DNA of 64,000 nt from NCBI RefSeq assembly GCF_016545825.1, contig NC_052619.1, forward strand, positions 66,846,115 through 66,910,114, read 5' to 3'. Origin of the DNA: Eucalyptus grandis. Its lineage: Eukaryota > Streptophyta > Magnoliopsida > Myrtales > Myrtaceae. Position 1 is the first letter of the stretch; the number at the start of each line of letters is the position of its first letter. This document shows positions 12,823 to 25,081 of this stretch, piece after piece. A program made the position numbers and the translations under genes. A model generated the notes under the pieces. It saw only the letters and a list, made by a program, of their open reading frames with translations, was not told the origin of the DNA and searched no databases.

Positions 12823-14033
12823 GGGTTTTGCGTGTGGGTTGGAAGCGGTGGCTTTCAATATCCGCAGCGATGTTAAAGAAGACGAAGAAAGCCTGGTCAT
12901 ACCCGGTCAAAGCTGACATTTTTCTCTTTTTCTCTTCTTGAAAGGAGCCAATCACGTGCGATCAACGGTCCTCTCGCATGAATGATACGAACCATTCTTT
13001 TGAACTGCGTTTATTTACTTTCCACGGTACTTCTGAGTCTAGTTTACGCGAGAGCTTTCTGGATAGACGCACATCATTCTAAACTCAAGCTACCAAATGC
13101 GCATTATCAACCCAAATGAACAGCTTCAACTATAAATATTTTCCATATGAGCTCAAATTAATACAAAGGAAGCCGAAAAATCAGTCCACTATTTGGTTCG
13201 GCAAAAATTTGGAAATTAATTTACGGTCAAATTAAAAACTCAAGAACGGGCTATTTTCTTAACAAAGAACGTTAAACAAGAAATCACACACCCTGCAATC
13301 CGAAAGAACAAGAAACTAATGAAAGAATTATAGAATGATCACCGCATCATGCTAAATCATTAAAGGAATCCATCTATGATGAATATACTTTATTCTTAAT
13401 ATAACCAAGTGTCGACACATAAATTTAGACATATTTTTTCTTTTCCTTCAATGCAAAACGAGCGATGTGGTGGCTACTATTACCAGTGCTAGTAGTGACC
13501 TCTGAAAAGAGCGAGGGCGCACTCGTCATTTCGCACGCCCCATGCCACTACGGGTAAAGATTGAGCGGGAAGTCAGGGGCAAACGACGACCAGAGCCGAC
13601 CGACGCAAGCCCTCGAACCGGCTGACCAGAATCTGACTGCTGTACCATGAAGTAAGATATGTCGCGGCACCCCCCGCCCCTTTCCTTTTCAATTATCTTA
13701 TTACTTTCTTAATCACGCTTTTCGAGAGCCGGGTTAGCTTAAAACGAGCATAAACACCTCGTCAAGCAATCCCTCGGACTCAAAAATAAAAATAAAAATA
13801 AAAATACACACGAGTCTCACACAGAGAGCGATAAAATTAGTGGCTTTCGTAACTACGAAGTTTATGGTGCAGTTACGTCCCGCCCAATCGCGTTGTTTGG
13901 TGAAATCGATCCGTGTGGCTTCGACGATACTCAAGTAAAGTGGCGCCATCACGTGCGCATGCCCCCACGATCCGCCCCCCGACACTAGTTACGAGGTAAA
14001 ATGTGGTTTTGTTTACTGAAACGCTTCATTTGG

Positions 14034-14060
14034 CAAATGCGTTAAGCAACATCCTCTGAA
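14034..14060 (+). repeat. dispersed repeat copy D
   Basis: GGCAAATGCGTTAAGCAACA matches copy B (9171) with a few substitutions. No CT tract follows directly. Confidence 0.4.
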
Positions 14061-14854
14061 AAAATCTCTCCTAATTCCTCTGTCGCCATTAATGAAAGTG
14101 GTCCTAATTTATTGCCAGTGAGATTACTTTTGAGCTGGTTTAACTTTGTTCGAGCCCCTCTTTTTTACATCTAACAATGTCACTCCCAACGTAAGGAATG
14201 CGGTATGCGATTGATGCTTCTCTACGTTAGGGACGAGCTTGGCCTATTCATAAGCTACACACACCCCCGTTTTTTATTGCTACGATATCCAAATTTACTA
14301 TTGACCAGCTTCAATTATTGAAGCATGTGTCTATGTTGAATGATACGAGTTTCAGACGGATAATGCGACATGCGAGCAAAAACCCACCCCACAAGTATTT
14401 GATGATATGAGGACGAATTCCTTATCAATTCTCTTCGAAAAATCGTAATTTTAAAAGAATTTTCATTCGAATAATATTCATTGCATTTGATATTGGTTAT
14501 ACTAATCTTATTCATTGCATCTCAAGCATGACATTATGCATAATCACGATAGTCACTTGCATGGCTCAGCTTCGTTTCTGCAAAAATTCATTTGAACATG
14601 ATGTCTATGAGCTAGATAATGAAAATGATCCGAAAGTTATTGAGAAATAGTGGACCCGTCACAAGGAATCTAAACGTCTTGCTGCCAAATAAACGATTAC
14701 TGTAAATCTGGGTGATTCTGAAAGTCCCAAAGATTGATCATCTCTTCAAGTTCAAGAAAGCGAGCAACGGCAAGCCATTCTTCGAAGGCCGATCAGTCAT
14801 TATATCTATGCTAAATTTCGTCGCGTCCAACGTCCTCATTTCCCACCTACGCAA

Positions 14855-14858
<4 letters not shown>

Positions 14859-14885
<27 letters not shown>
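14859..14885. repeat. (CT)n microsatellite
   Basis: About thirteen CT units. They lie inside a 180-codon open frame, arguing against that frame being coding. Confidence 0.9.
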
Positions 14886-14899
14886 CGTCTCGCCTGGCA

Positions 14900-15250
14900 T
14901 GTGAACAGATGCGCCAACGCTTCGAATCACCGCAGAGGACCAGGGCCAGAGGGCGCGCCACGTGTCGGGCCCGTCGGAGAGCCGTGCGCCACGAACAGGA
15001 CAGCTCATTTTCTCTTGTCCGTGAACTCCCGAACAGAACCGGGGGGGGGGGTCCACCACCCCCAAACTGACCCCACCGCGCTCTCCCCGGATTTACCAAA
15101 GCAAAGCAAGACGAGATTCACGAGTCAAGAGGCGCCACGTCAGCCGACACGGGTTGTGAGATGCCACGTCTGCAGTTTCGGATTACGTGATCTCGTCCGT
15201 TCATCGCGCGGGCCCACCAGTTTCATGTGGATTGTCATTGGCCATGCGGC
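14900..15250. promoter_or_regulatory. GC-rich patch with ABRE/G-box-like motifs
   Basis: A locally GC-rich segment with CACGTG at 14959-14964, CCACGTCA at 15135-15142, CCACGTC at 15164-15170, and a run of ten G at about 15041-15050. Such motifs are typical of ABA- or light-responsive plant promoters. No convincing gene starts on either side, so it may be an orphan or decayed promoter. Confidence 0.3.
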
Positions 15251-15602
15251 CTGACGCAAATTGTTTTCTTTTGGAGGTTAAACCAACGACCGTCGCTTTT
15301 TTAATATGAGCAGCTGGTCAGTTATCGTGAAGATAAAACGCAGATCATGTGAATTACGATGGCTATAAGATAGAGACAAATATCTCTTGCGTAGCTCACG
15401 CAATCAATATTTATATATTTCCATTGTAAATTACGACTTCACGGGAGAGGTTATACTTATCCTTACTCTTTCATGACCTCCTAATGGCGGACCTCACGTT
15501 GCTAGGTTAGTCGTTACCTTCTTATCAGTTTCGTGTCCATTCAAAAGAAGAAAAACCGACAGTATGGAAGAATTTTCAATTATTATCACAAGAAGAAGGA
15601 AT

Positions 15603-15852
15603 CGAATATTCGTGCACCTCATTATATGACACCTTAGGTTAAATTCAATTATCTTTCGTGTTGACTTTGGGAGAGATATGTATAAATAAATGGTGGTCAA
15701 TTAAAACTCGGCACGAGATAGCAAGATCAAATATTCGTGCACCTCATTAGATGACATCTTAGATTAAATTGGATTATTTTTCATGTTTACTTTGGGAGAG
15801 ATATATATAAATAGATGGTGGTAAAATATATGGTGGTCAATAAAACCTCTGC
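15603..15852 (+). repeat. tandem duplication, about 125-bp unit, with TATA-like boxes
   Basis: ATATTCGTGCACCTCATTA recurs with an offset of 125 bp (15606 and 15731). Both copies carry CTTTGGGAGAGATAT followed by TATAAATA and ATGGTGGT. The second copy has a short internal insertion repeating ATGGTGGT. The TATAAATA could serve as a core promoter, but no gene follows in a convincing frame. Confidence 0.75.
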
Positions 15853-16140
15853 ACGGGATAGCGTGCGATGGGGGCAAAATTTGTAGTTCGGCAATTTTGG
15901 AGAGATGCAAAGTCATCGCTCATGGGCGATGCATGCCCCATACCACGCCACGCTCTTACGCGTGGTTTTACTTGAAGTGCGAGGAGTCATTTTCCCTTCG
16001 TTCTCAAACCACCTCGATACATTTCATTATTGTTTTGATCACGAGAAAGGTTTGGATGAATCGGAGACTGTCTCGATCACAAGATCATGGAAAAGGCGCT
16101 GGTTAAGCTTTTTTCCTAAGTCAAAAAGCCGTATCTTTTA

Positions 16141-18540
16141 ACCTCTCTTTTTTCTCCCCCACATTTTCGGCCGAAGAAAGATGGTTTCCATAGCCTTCGA
16201 GTGGGGGCGCTTGGTTTAATAGCTGAGATTTCATGGGATCATCGTCACTTACTTTAAAAGTTTAAGCCGTTAGATAAAAATATTGTTTAATATTTAAATA
16301 TTCTGTCAGTGGAGTGCCTTTTGACATGGTAACAATGTGTAAATTTGAAACTCCAAAGTTAAACGTGATGGGTGACCTCCTAGGAAAGAATAACCAAATC
16401 ATGAAACTCAATATGAGATAAGTCTAACTGGATATTATCTTAATAAGTTAATTTGGGGATGTCATAATTTGGTATCAGAGCACAACCCCCTCTAGTGGGT
16501 GTATTGTTTAGGGATTAACCACTCGGAAGTTAGTGGACTTGTAACAACTCGGTTTCCGAGCGGTTGCTAGGGCTAGAAGGCCTGGATAAGAAGCAGCTTT
16601 TTGTAGGCCTTTAGGATGACGAATGAGGTAGGAATTAACAGAATTATGCACTAAATATGAGGAGAACAATTTTAATACACACACTCACGGAAGCACATTT
16701 TAAAATCTAGAAACTCTCATTCGAATCCCACTAATTATATGCAAACTACTTTAAGTTGAGGCCACCTACATCTCGTGAGGGTTGTGGGGTGTTCTAAGAA
16801 CTTCCAAGTGTCGGGCTTCGACGTTAGTACCTCCGAATCATCAAGAAAGACCTCTCCTCTTTTTTTCCAGCGAGAAAAAGTTTCACTTACTTTCAATTTG
16901 CTTTTTAAGATTTTATATTTGATTCTTATTGAAATTCGGAGAACTTGAAAACATTCATAAACATGTGAAGTCATTCACTTTAATGTCGGATTTGTTCGTG
17001 ATTTTTTTGAAAATTAAGATCTTTATCTTGGGTGAAAAATTCAATAAATAATTTTTCACTTAAATAAATTGAAAATAGAGACCAAAGTCGCCAAGACAAT
17101 ATAAAGGTGAATGGACATTAATAGTAAAGAAACAAGAAAACGAAAGCGCACTTGAGATTGCCCTCTAACGGTGCCAACGACATGTGGAGAAAAAAGCCAA
17201 AAATATTATCATATATATTTTTAATTTCAAGAGATTTATTTTTCTAAAGACATTGTGATTGACCTGTTATATAGTATAGAATCTTATCCCTTGCCTTTAG
17301 ATCCAACTCGCTGTTTGCTTTAAGGGATCCACGTGTCGAGCAATGAGAAGCCTAATCTGGAGATTTTGGGAAGAAATAATCTCTACAGAAAGTAGAGATG
17401 TTCATCCCCTGTTTTCTAGTGAACTTTCTTGCCCCATGACTTCATGCCTCAACGTGACAACACGTCCATGTCTAACGAAAACTTCATGGCCAAGTTAAAG
17501 GGGTATTGTTACAAAAAAAAATTAATTTTTTTGTACTATAGACAACTTAATGACTAATTGAATCATAATTTTTTTGACAATTTGTCGTTATAGTTCTTCT
17601 AGTCATTTTTGAATGACAATCGTTAATGTGAATATCAACCATGATACAGTTAATATTATAATTTTTGTAATTTTTATAATTTTTGATTTCTTTTTCTTTT
17701 TTTTTTCTTTTATGTTTTTCACACTTCCTTCCATCAATTGCATGAGCCTTGACGAGGACCGTGACACCTTCGCCGGTCATTGCTAAGGCCCCCATTATTG
17801 GTGATGGGATATAGAAAAAAAGAGAGAAAATAGGAAAAGGAAAACAAAGATACATTTCAGAAATTTCTTTAGAATTGCAAGATCATTATATCAGTACTAG
17901 TCCACATGGAACGCCCGGCGTTACAATAAATTCTAATTCAAATTGGCTAAAATAATTATATTAACAAATTGTCAACAAGATTTAGAATTAAATTGAAAAA
18001 TTAAAAAGTTTAAGATGAATTCATTGCCGTATAATAGATTTATGACTATTTAAATAATTTTCTCCAAATTTAACTCCAGTTTTTAACTCTATAGTTTGGC
18101 CTTAGTTACCTATGGTATTATTGATCGACACACTCGCGACGTAAAAGAAAAGATTAAGGTTTTCATATATATATAATGTACATAAAGTCAATATAGAGGA
18201 CGAAGGCGGCAGAGAGATGTGGCAAAATGGGACATGAAGTGTGGAATTATTGCGACGCCATCGAACCAAAACCAGAGTACGTCCCATCGAAGGGACAAAT
18301 GCCAAAACACAAATCAAACCAAGAGATCTCCTTCTCAAATCAAAACGACAATGACCCAAAGGCGAAAAATCGGGAGCGCGGCATCGGTAGTACGTCTTGA
18401 ATAAAGATTGACGCATAATTGCAAATACTACCCGATTGACAAATAAAACAAACGAAAATATGAACAAAATGCAATCAAAACCCTCCATCGGACTTCCTAG
18501 CTTCAAGAAGCTAACGAACAACTACTCAAGTTGAAAATAT
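16141..18540. other. gene-less stretch
   Basis: AT-rich DNA without a recognisable gene. It contains the primer-binding-site-like block at 16470-16482 and T-rich segments near 17,500-17,860 that resemble degenerate fold-back transposon DNA. Confidence 0.4.
16200..16482 (+). mobile_element. possible LTR-retroelement fragment with a primer binding site
   Basis: TTTGGTATCAGAGCAC at 16469-16484 contains TGGTATCAGAGC, the usual primer binding site of plant LTR elements (complementary to the 3' end of initiator tRNA-Met). The upstream 250 bp could be an LTR or TRIM remnant, but no matching second LTR was found, so the boundaries are a guess. Confidence 0.3.
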
Positions 18541-18818
18541 TCTAAATTTATTATACAGAAAACAATTTAATATTAAATCTTTCATTACGTTAATTTAGTC
18601 TCAAATTTATTAATGATTTGTCAATTTAATCCTAAATATTTTAATAAATCAATTTAATCATAAATTTTTTGATAATTTATCAATTTAGTCATAAATCTTT
18701 TGACGATTTATCAATATAGTCATTTTGGCAAAATTTCAAAATATTTATGATTAAATTGACATAATTGAAATGTTTTAAATTGAATTAATAAAACATTAAA
18801 AGGTTTAGGTCCTAACAA
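18541..18818. mobile_element. AT-rich element with ~30-bp tandem sub-repeats and inverted ends
   Basis: From about 18591 to 18727, units of 28-31 bp repeat head to tail, each with TCAATTTAATCATAAAT or a close variant. The 3' part (about 18741-18815) reads in the opposite sense (TTATGATTAAATTGACATAA, then AGGTTTAGGTCCTAAC), giving a fold-back layout. The same sub-repeat builds the ends of the elements at 19,845, 45,228 and 52,000. No target duplication was pinned down. Confidence 0.5.
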
Positions 18819-18838
18819 GTTTTACTAAATTTAACATT

Positions 18839-19291
18839 TTGGACAATCATCCCCAACCGCCAACATACAATCGAAGTCTCTTTTCAAATAAACTAAGGCC
18901 TAGTCAACTTCGAAGCAGGTACCGAGACAAGCCCCCCAATTTTAGCAGAAAGCAACCGTTCACGTCAGATCAAAACATCAGCCGAGGAGCGCCGGCCGAA
19001 CAGGGGCAGCGATCTTCTTGGAGTTTTCTGCAGTCGATTGACCCGCAAGCAACCGCCCCTACGGTGGCTTCCAGGGGTAACCATCACTTCTCTATAATTG
19101 CGAAAGCATTGGGGTTGCTGTTCCAGGCATTCATAGTATCTATCATACGTCTTCTTGCGCGACGGGAACCTTTGGAAAATCTGGTGCCCCATCAGCATCG
19201 TTCCTCAGTTTTCTACTCCCATGGTTCTCTTTTCCCCGACAGTTGCAATAATGTGCTTCGACTGGAAACGCCTTTCATGTTTTTCCCATGA
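18839..19291 (+). other. unassigned open frame of 150 codons
   Basis: The frame runs from an ATG to a stop in slightly GC-richer DNA than its AT-rich flanks. It contains a hydrophobic stretch near residues 85-105 (AKALGLLFQAFIVSIIRLLA), but no domain or motif I recognise. The minus strand is also open over 18965-19198. It may be a decayed gene piece or chance. Confidence 0.15.
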
Positions 19292-19844
19292 CTTCAGCCT
19301 TCCGGCCTTTCCATGTCAATTATGAATCGGACGAGCGTTTTTGGACATTTGAGTTTCGCTAATTGCTCCGTTTATTTAATGACAAATATTTTTTAATAAG
19401 ATATTTTTCAGGAACATGATAATATTTCATGATACTTAACTGAAACTTAAAAAAGAATTTGAAAGTATTTCTCATCGTCCGAAAATAAAATTTTGATTTG
19501 ATTTTCTTGAATATGTTCTAAGTGAGGCCTTAATGGACCTGAGCTCAAGCACCTAAATTGGGATACCGGCTCAAGTGAGAGGGACCTGGGCAAGGACACT
19601 GGGGTATTGGACTTGGCTTATGAAGGAATCTACCTAAACTCACCTTTGTTGAGTTTCATCTAAATAATAGAGAAAACCTTGACCGCAAATTGAACATGGA
19701 TTGGGGAGACATGAGCCGTTAGATTGGATGGCTCCTACAGGAAAGTCATCTCTGTGTAATAGCTAAAATCTTTTCACTCCACAAGGATAAGATGAATTGG
19801 GGGAACTGTCGAGCTTTTCTCCATGTTCTCCCATTAGGTTTATA

Positions 19845-20305
19845 AATTATGTTTGTGTCGATTTAGTTTTAAATCTTTAAATTGCTCTAATTTAGTTATA
19901 AACTTTTTAACGTTTTACTAATTGAGTCAATTCAGCCAATTTAGGTAAAAAATTATTTATGCAGATACCAACTATCATATATAGTATAGTTGGCTTTGAT
20001 ATTGACTTTATTTTTATAGTTTTTAATAATTTTAATCTATTTTCCCTTTCTTTTTCTTTCCTTTTTCCTTTTTGCCAATTATTAGTCACGAGGGTGTTGC
20101 TTCCACATGTGTTGGCCTTGCCTAGGCCAAGATGAGGCCAAGTAGGATCGCCCACTCCATGTCAGCTATTTTCCATATAAATCGGTTGAATTGATTTAAT
20201 TGATAAAATGCGTAAAGATTTATGCATAAATTGATATAGTTGAAAGATTTAAAAACTGAATCAATATAAATATAATAAGTAAATGTTTTTTTCAATATTT
20301 TTCCC
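19845..20305. mobile_element. degenerate fold-back element, about 450 bp
   Basis: The left arm carries AATTTAGTTATAAACTTTTT-type units. The right arm (20160-20300) carries the same type in inverted sense (TGATTTAATTGATAAAATGC and AATTGATATAGTTGAAAG). Between them lies a GC-richer core (about 20085-20150). This AT-rich arm plus GC-rich core matches the better preserved element at 45,228. Arms are diverged and no target duplication was identified. Confidence 0.45.
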
Positions 20306-20621
20306 ATCTATCTTGATAGGAGCATTCTCTTCAAACGAATATGAAGAAAGGCAGGGCCCTACTAAAAACTCACCATATTTTAGTGCATGGTACTTGCTTA
20401 AACGAAAACCTCTTCACAATATTTTTAAGAAATGACATCGACCATTTTTATTTTTTTCCTTTCCCACGAACAACTCAAGATGGCACGTCATGCGTTTCAC
20501 GGAGCACGCGCGGTCCGGCCTTGGCCGAGGTCCAAGGGGTTGGCAAGGACGACAAGCATCCGATCCGACGACTTTCCACACTTCCGACGTAGCCATACAT
20601 ACGGATCTACTTACTGACCGT

Positions 20622-20655
20622 CCCCGCCCCGCCCCGCCCCGCCCCGCCCCGCCCG
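20622..20655. repeat. (CCCCG)n pentanucleotide repeat
   Basis: Six perfect CCCCG units followed by CCCG. The minus strand therefore has seven closely spaced G-runs, a pattern able to form a G-quadruplex. Confidence 0.9.
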
Positions 20656-21350
20656 TCACTGTTGCCAGAGAACAAATCTAACGGACAGGCCTGGGGCCCC
20701 ACCCCGGGGCATGACATGACAGGTCGACATCACTCCTCGGGGTACACGTCATCCCCCAACTTATCCAAATAACTCATCCCCCCAACCCTTTTATTTATTT
20801 GCGCTTTATCTTTTTCCGCTACTAGAATATATTTTCCACAAAATCACGCCACCGCGAATTATCAAATAAGCTTCTTAATTTTTAAGATTTTTCTTTTCAA
20901 AAGTCACAAGATATGTGTCTCGCACAATCTACTCGATCGAGCAGAACTCGAGATTTGTCGCGCACCAAATTGACTTTTTATTTGTTACTTTTTATTAAAT
21001 CTAAATTTTGCGATTTCATATACTTTGACTTTTTTTATTATTCAAGTTGAAAATTCCTTAAATTTTCACAACACTCCGATGCTAGACAAGTGGATTTATA
21101 TATATATTTTTCCATAAATTTTAGAGCGTGACTAATATCTTAAACTTTGACATAAAATTTAAATGCGAACTGACATGTCCAATAATTTAATTACGGCAAA
21201 AAAAAATCAAATTTTCAAATTTGTTACAATCCTCCATTTAAATTGGTTTAGCCAATTTTCTAACACAAAGCATTAGATTATCGATTTCAAGCCTCGGAGA
21301 CGTGGAATGAAGGAGAGTTGCTAACCCTAATTCAAGAGTCAAGAAGGCAT

Positions 21351-21470
21351 GCGGTATTGTCCCATACATCATCTCCGTTTCCGATTGGTCATGTTGTTAG
21401 AATCATCGATGCGGTATTGTTCCATACATCATCTCCATTTCCGATTGGTCACACTGTTACAATCACCGAT
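21351..21470 (+). repeat. two 60-bp tandem repeats
   Basis: Units at 21351-21410 and 21411-21470 begin GCGGTATTGT and end ATCGAT/ACCGAT; a third unit starts (GCGGTCGAC) and diverges. They differ at about seven positions. The period is a multiple of three, and the plus strand is open across both copies (frame 21318-21590), giving a 20-residue repeat with HTSSPFPIGH. No family was recognised. Confidence 0.85.
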
Positions 21471-21599
21471 GCGGTCGACATGTTACTTTCCGAAAGATTC
21501 ATCCTTTTGCTGATGTCCCGTAATTGGAGATTCAAGATCGAACGCATGCGTTCTCGATTTCTAGGGTTTTTTATTCTGTTTCTGCTATAAGCTACACGC

Positions 21600-24500
21600 A
21601 ACTCGTTGTGTAAGTTTAAAGAGGAACAGTCCGTGGAAATCCCCTGTTTCGATTTTCCCCCTTTCGAGGTTAGAATAATGGAGGGGAGGAGGGGGGGAAT
21701 AAAGTTCAACGAAGCTCATAATTGAAGAATCCACCTTGCCTCGAGAAAGCGAGGAATTTTGATTACTTGGACGAACTTTCTTTTATTAATTTAGACCCCT
21801 CTTTTTATTACTTTTTCTATTATTTGGATCTAGCTTTCACGCATTAAGGCCCCCAAAAAGCAATTCCCCAACTTTATCCTCTAAGAGTTAGTGAGATCCA
21901 CTTAACGAGTATATATATATTCCTCAAGAGCACATGAGCGTGGACGGTTGCACTTGTATTCTTGATAATTTATCGAAAAAATCCCCATGAAATATATATT
22001 TAGATAGAACTTTCATGTTCAAAATATAAAAATTGAGCCGCCCCTTAAAGCATGCCAAAAAATATCATGTGGAATGACCATATAAGTTGATGAAAAAAAA
22101 ACGGAAATGATTCTATAATTTCACTGTTGTATGAGATGACAAGCAAATCATGCGACTAACATAATTGTCGGGTCATGCAAAATTAGTTACGTAAACGGCG
22201 CTTGGAATGATTTTTCGCAAAGTGCGCAATCCCTATCCTTTTTCCCAAGGAGGGGAAAAAAACCATGGATGGTTCGATTTGTAATTTGCGAAAATTGCCG
22301 GGGCGTGTTGTGATTATTCCATTAATCCTCATCCGCTGATGATGGGGACGAACCATCAAAAAATAAATAAAATAAATAAAAATAAAAAGAGAGAGGGAGA
22401 GGGACGAAAACTTCTTATCAGTTCATCATCTAGAACGACGGCTCCAATCGAACATTTTTTACGTACGCCGCTGGTGAAACGACCGGGAAATACTATTCTT
22501 AAAGACGTCGCTGTCGACTTTGAGGTTGACGAGGATCGATCAATTTTACGGCGACGTGACGCCATGAGAAGTTTTCAAGATCCTTACGGGAGCTCCCCCC
22601 GATTTCATCATCGTCATCATCACCATCAATTTTTCTTTTTCTTTTTCCTTTTTGCCCTTCTTTTTTCTTTTAATAATTGAAGTATTTTTCTCTTTGTCTA
22701 TGCGTGATGAGTGATCGCGTTCGAGACTCTCGAGTGGGGTTTAAAAAGAAAGTTAATGATTGGGTCGAAATGGGAAAAGAAAAAGAAGAAGGGGGCCTCT
22801 TCCTATTATTTTTTTCAAACAAGTGGTGCGACGATTTTGACCTCTCCATTGAGTTTTTTGGGGGGTTAATGGCATTTTCTGACCTCTCCATTTGGCGTTT
22901 TTGAAAGGTAATGTGGCTACACGTTGTCCCCAAAAGTCGAAAAAGAGAGGAATTTAAAAAAAAAAAAAAAAAAAACATGCTATCGATTGGAGTCTCATTC
23001 GATGGTGGAGTCAATCTTTATAATGACGTTGCTACTAATATTAGATCGCGGCACCTTATAGGATAAGTAGAACACCTTTGTCTTTTGAGCTTATCTAATC
23101 GCATTGATAATAGTTTTCCTCAATTCGGGTCTTACATGGGTTGGATCTTGGGTTGTGCTAGGTAAAACCATCAACGTTCCTGATTGGTATACATCATGAG
23201 AAGAGAGACTCAAACCAAATGACGGATATCAGGATTTTAGTCATATATCCGTCATTTTATTTAAGCATGAATTAAGTAAAGGAAAGCAAACCCACGAGAT
23301 GGTAAGATAAATGTATGGCACAGTTATGCTATTTAGTCCATCGAGTGTCAATTATGAAATAGTATTATTATGAGTTATATATAATGATTTAACGTATCGA
23401 GTTATGTATTACTATAAAAGGTCCTTACATCGCAAATGCTGGAATTGTGTTTCTTTAGTGTGATCACAAGTCATATATAACTGTAGGACTATTTTGCAGT
23501 TAACCAAGTTGGAGGAAGAAACATTTTATCCATCGTTACTTCTTATTATTATAATATAAATTCCAAGCAAGCTAAAGAGCCATATATAATGCAGAAAAAC
23601 ATTTTCAGCCAACTATCGATTAATTTTTCCGCGTAAAGTTTAATATCATGGATGCGTATCTGGAATATTTTAGATTCGATTAAGTCCCAAATTTGTCCAT
23701 GGCACGAAAAACGAAATATTTTCCGAAAATGAAGACCCGAGTTGGTAAACTTCATTAAGGCTGTCCAGCATTACTCTTAATTCTTTAGCTTTATATATGG
23801 CAAAACCATTTTTCTAATCCTTATTTTTTTTCTCGCTAAGGAAGTATCTTATAAATATGTGATTCGGCCACATTAATGAAAAGATAAGATTCCGCAATAC
23901 TGGATACTTCCACTCTGACTTTTGGGACAATAACTGCTCGCAAATTCATGTCGATAATAGATAATTCCTTGTCATTTAGGTAAGAAATCAAATCCATTTA
24001 CGATTACAACGTCGGGGTTGGGGATGACAATCTTAAATGCATACCCCCTTTTCTTATTTTTGTGGGCAAATTAATAAAGTTATATAGTTTTTTTTTTTGG
24101 GTATCTTTATAACGCGAGGAAAAATGGAAAAATGATTATGACATACTCAGTGATGGTTTGATGAACCAATTTCCGAATTTCCTTTAGTTATTTAGCAAAC
24201 TTGTCGATTATATTCCATTCTGTTGCTGATTAAGTGTTTCTCATACCTTAATCACACCCGTAATCTCATAAATTCACACTTTTTGACGAGAGTTAGGCTT
24301 ATTGTTTGTGTGAAATCAAGTCAAAACGCAAATATCAATCTCATGTGCTTGCAAACGTCAGCTCGAAGTCTGGCCACTGCTTGATCAAACATCCAAAGTT
24401 GATCGCTTCTGTCTGCCGTGTCCATAGACGAGCATATGTCTAATCTAGGTTGGTTTGTACAGTGCCTTCGGATATCCGAAATTCGCTATTTGGACCATAG

Positions 24501-25080
24501 TATCCTCATGTCAATTTGTCATTTGTTCTAAATGTTTAAAAACATATCTTTGCGCTCTTCGAACCTTTCGCTCTCTTTGGATGTCTTGGAGTTTAATCTC
24601 GAGTTGAATCCAAACCAAAATAAGTCAAGATCCTCATTGCATAACAAGAAATTATTGCCTCCGGAATAGGTTTAATTTCGACCTTCATCTTTCCATAGCA
24701 ATTTATTTTCCGAACGCCCTCTTTGAAATAATCATTCATCAACAACCTCGTTGCATTGCAAGAAACTATTGCTGTCTTTGTTTTTTTTTGTTTTTGGGAG
24801 GGGGGGTTTGGAGGCGATCCTTATTTTTTATTCTGTGACCGACAAAAAACCAGCCACAACAACAGGACAAACATCCTACTCGACAGAAATATCTCCCTAA
24901 TCTGACCCAACGGCATACGGTGAAATCTAAATTCCAGCAGGGTATCTTCAGAGCGCGCGAACTAAAAAAAAAAAAACGGACACGCCTGGCACACGCTTAA
25001 TCACTAATCACCCCTGGCACACGTTTAATTCGCACGCACAAGTTCATCCACCAACAGTAAAAAGGTTAAAAAAAAAAAAA
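21600..25080. other. gene-less stretch
   Basis: AT-rich DNA with homopolymer runs (poly-A near 22,953-22,976). An open frame at 22339-22680 ends in a His-rich then Phe-rich tail caused by CAT and TTC/TTT runs and is unlikely to be coding. At 24,631 and 24,746 a short sequence (TTGCAT.NCAAGAAATTATTGC-like) repeats. Confidence 0.4.
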
Positions 25081-25081
25081 C

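Noticed and set aside
13560..13640. TCGAACC-containing segment tested as a tRNA
   Set aside because: No acceptor or anticodon stem could be formed.
14712..15254. 180-codon plus-strand frame
   Set aside because: Runs through a (CT)n tract and poly-G run; no motif and no splice or promoter context.
16700..16740. TTCGAATCCCAC, tested as a tRNA T-arm
   Set aside because: The surrounding sequence does not form a cloverleaf and lacks box A.
18102..18521. 139-codon minus-strand frame
   Set aside because: Hydrophobic text from AT-rich DNA without a conserved motif.
22339..22680. 113-codon frame ending in His and Phe runs
   Set aside because: The tail comes from simple CATCAT and TTTTC repeats; nothing supports translation.
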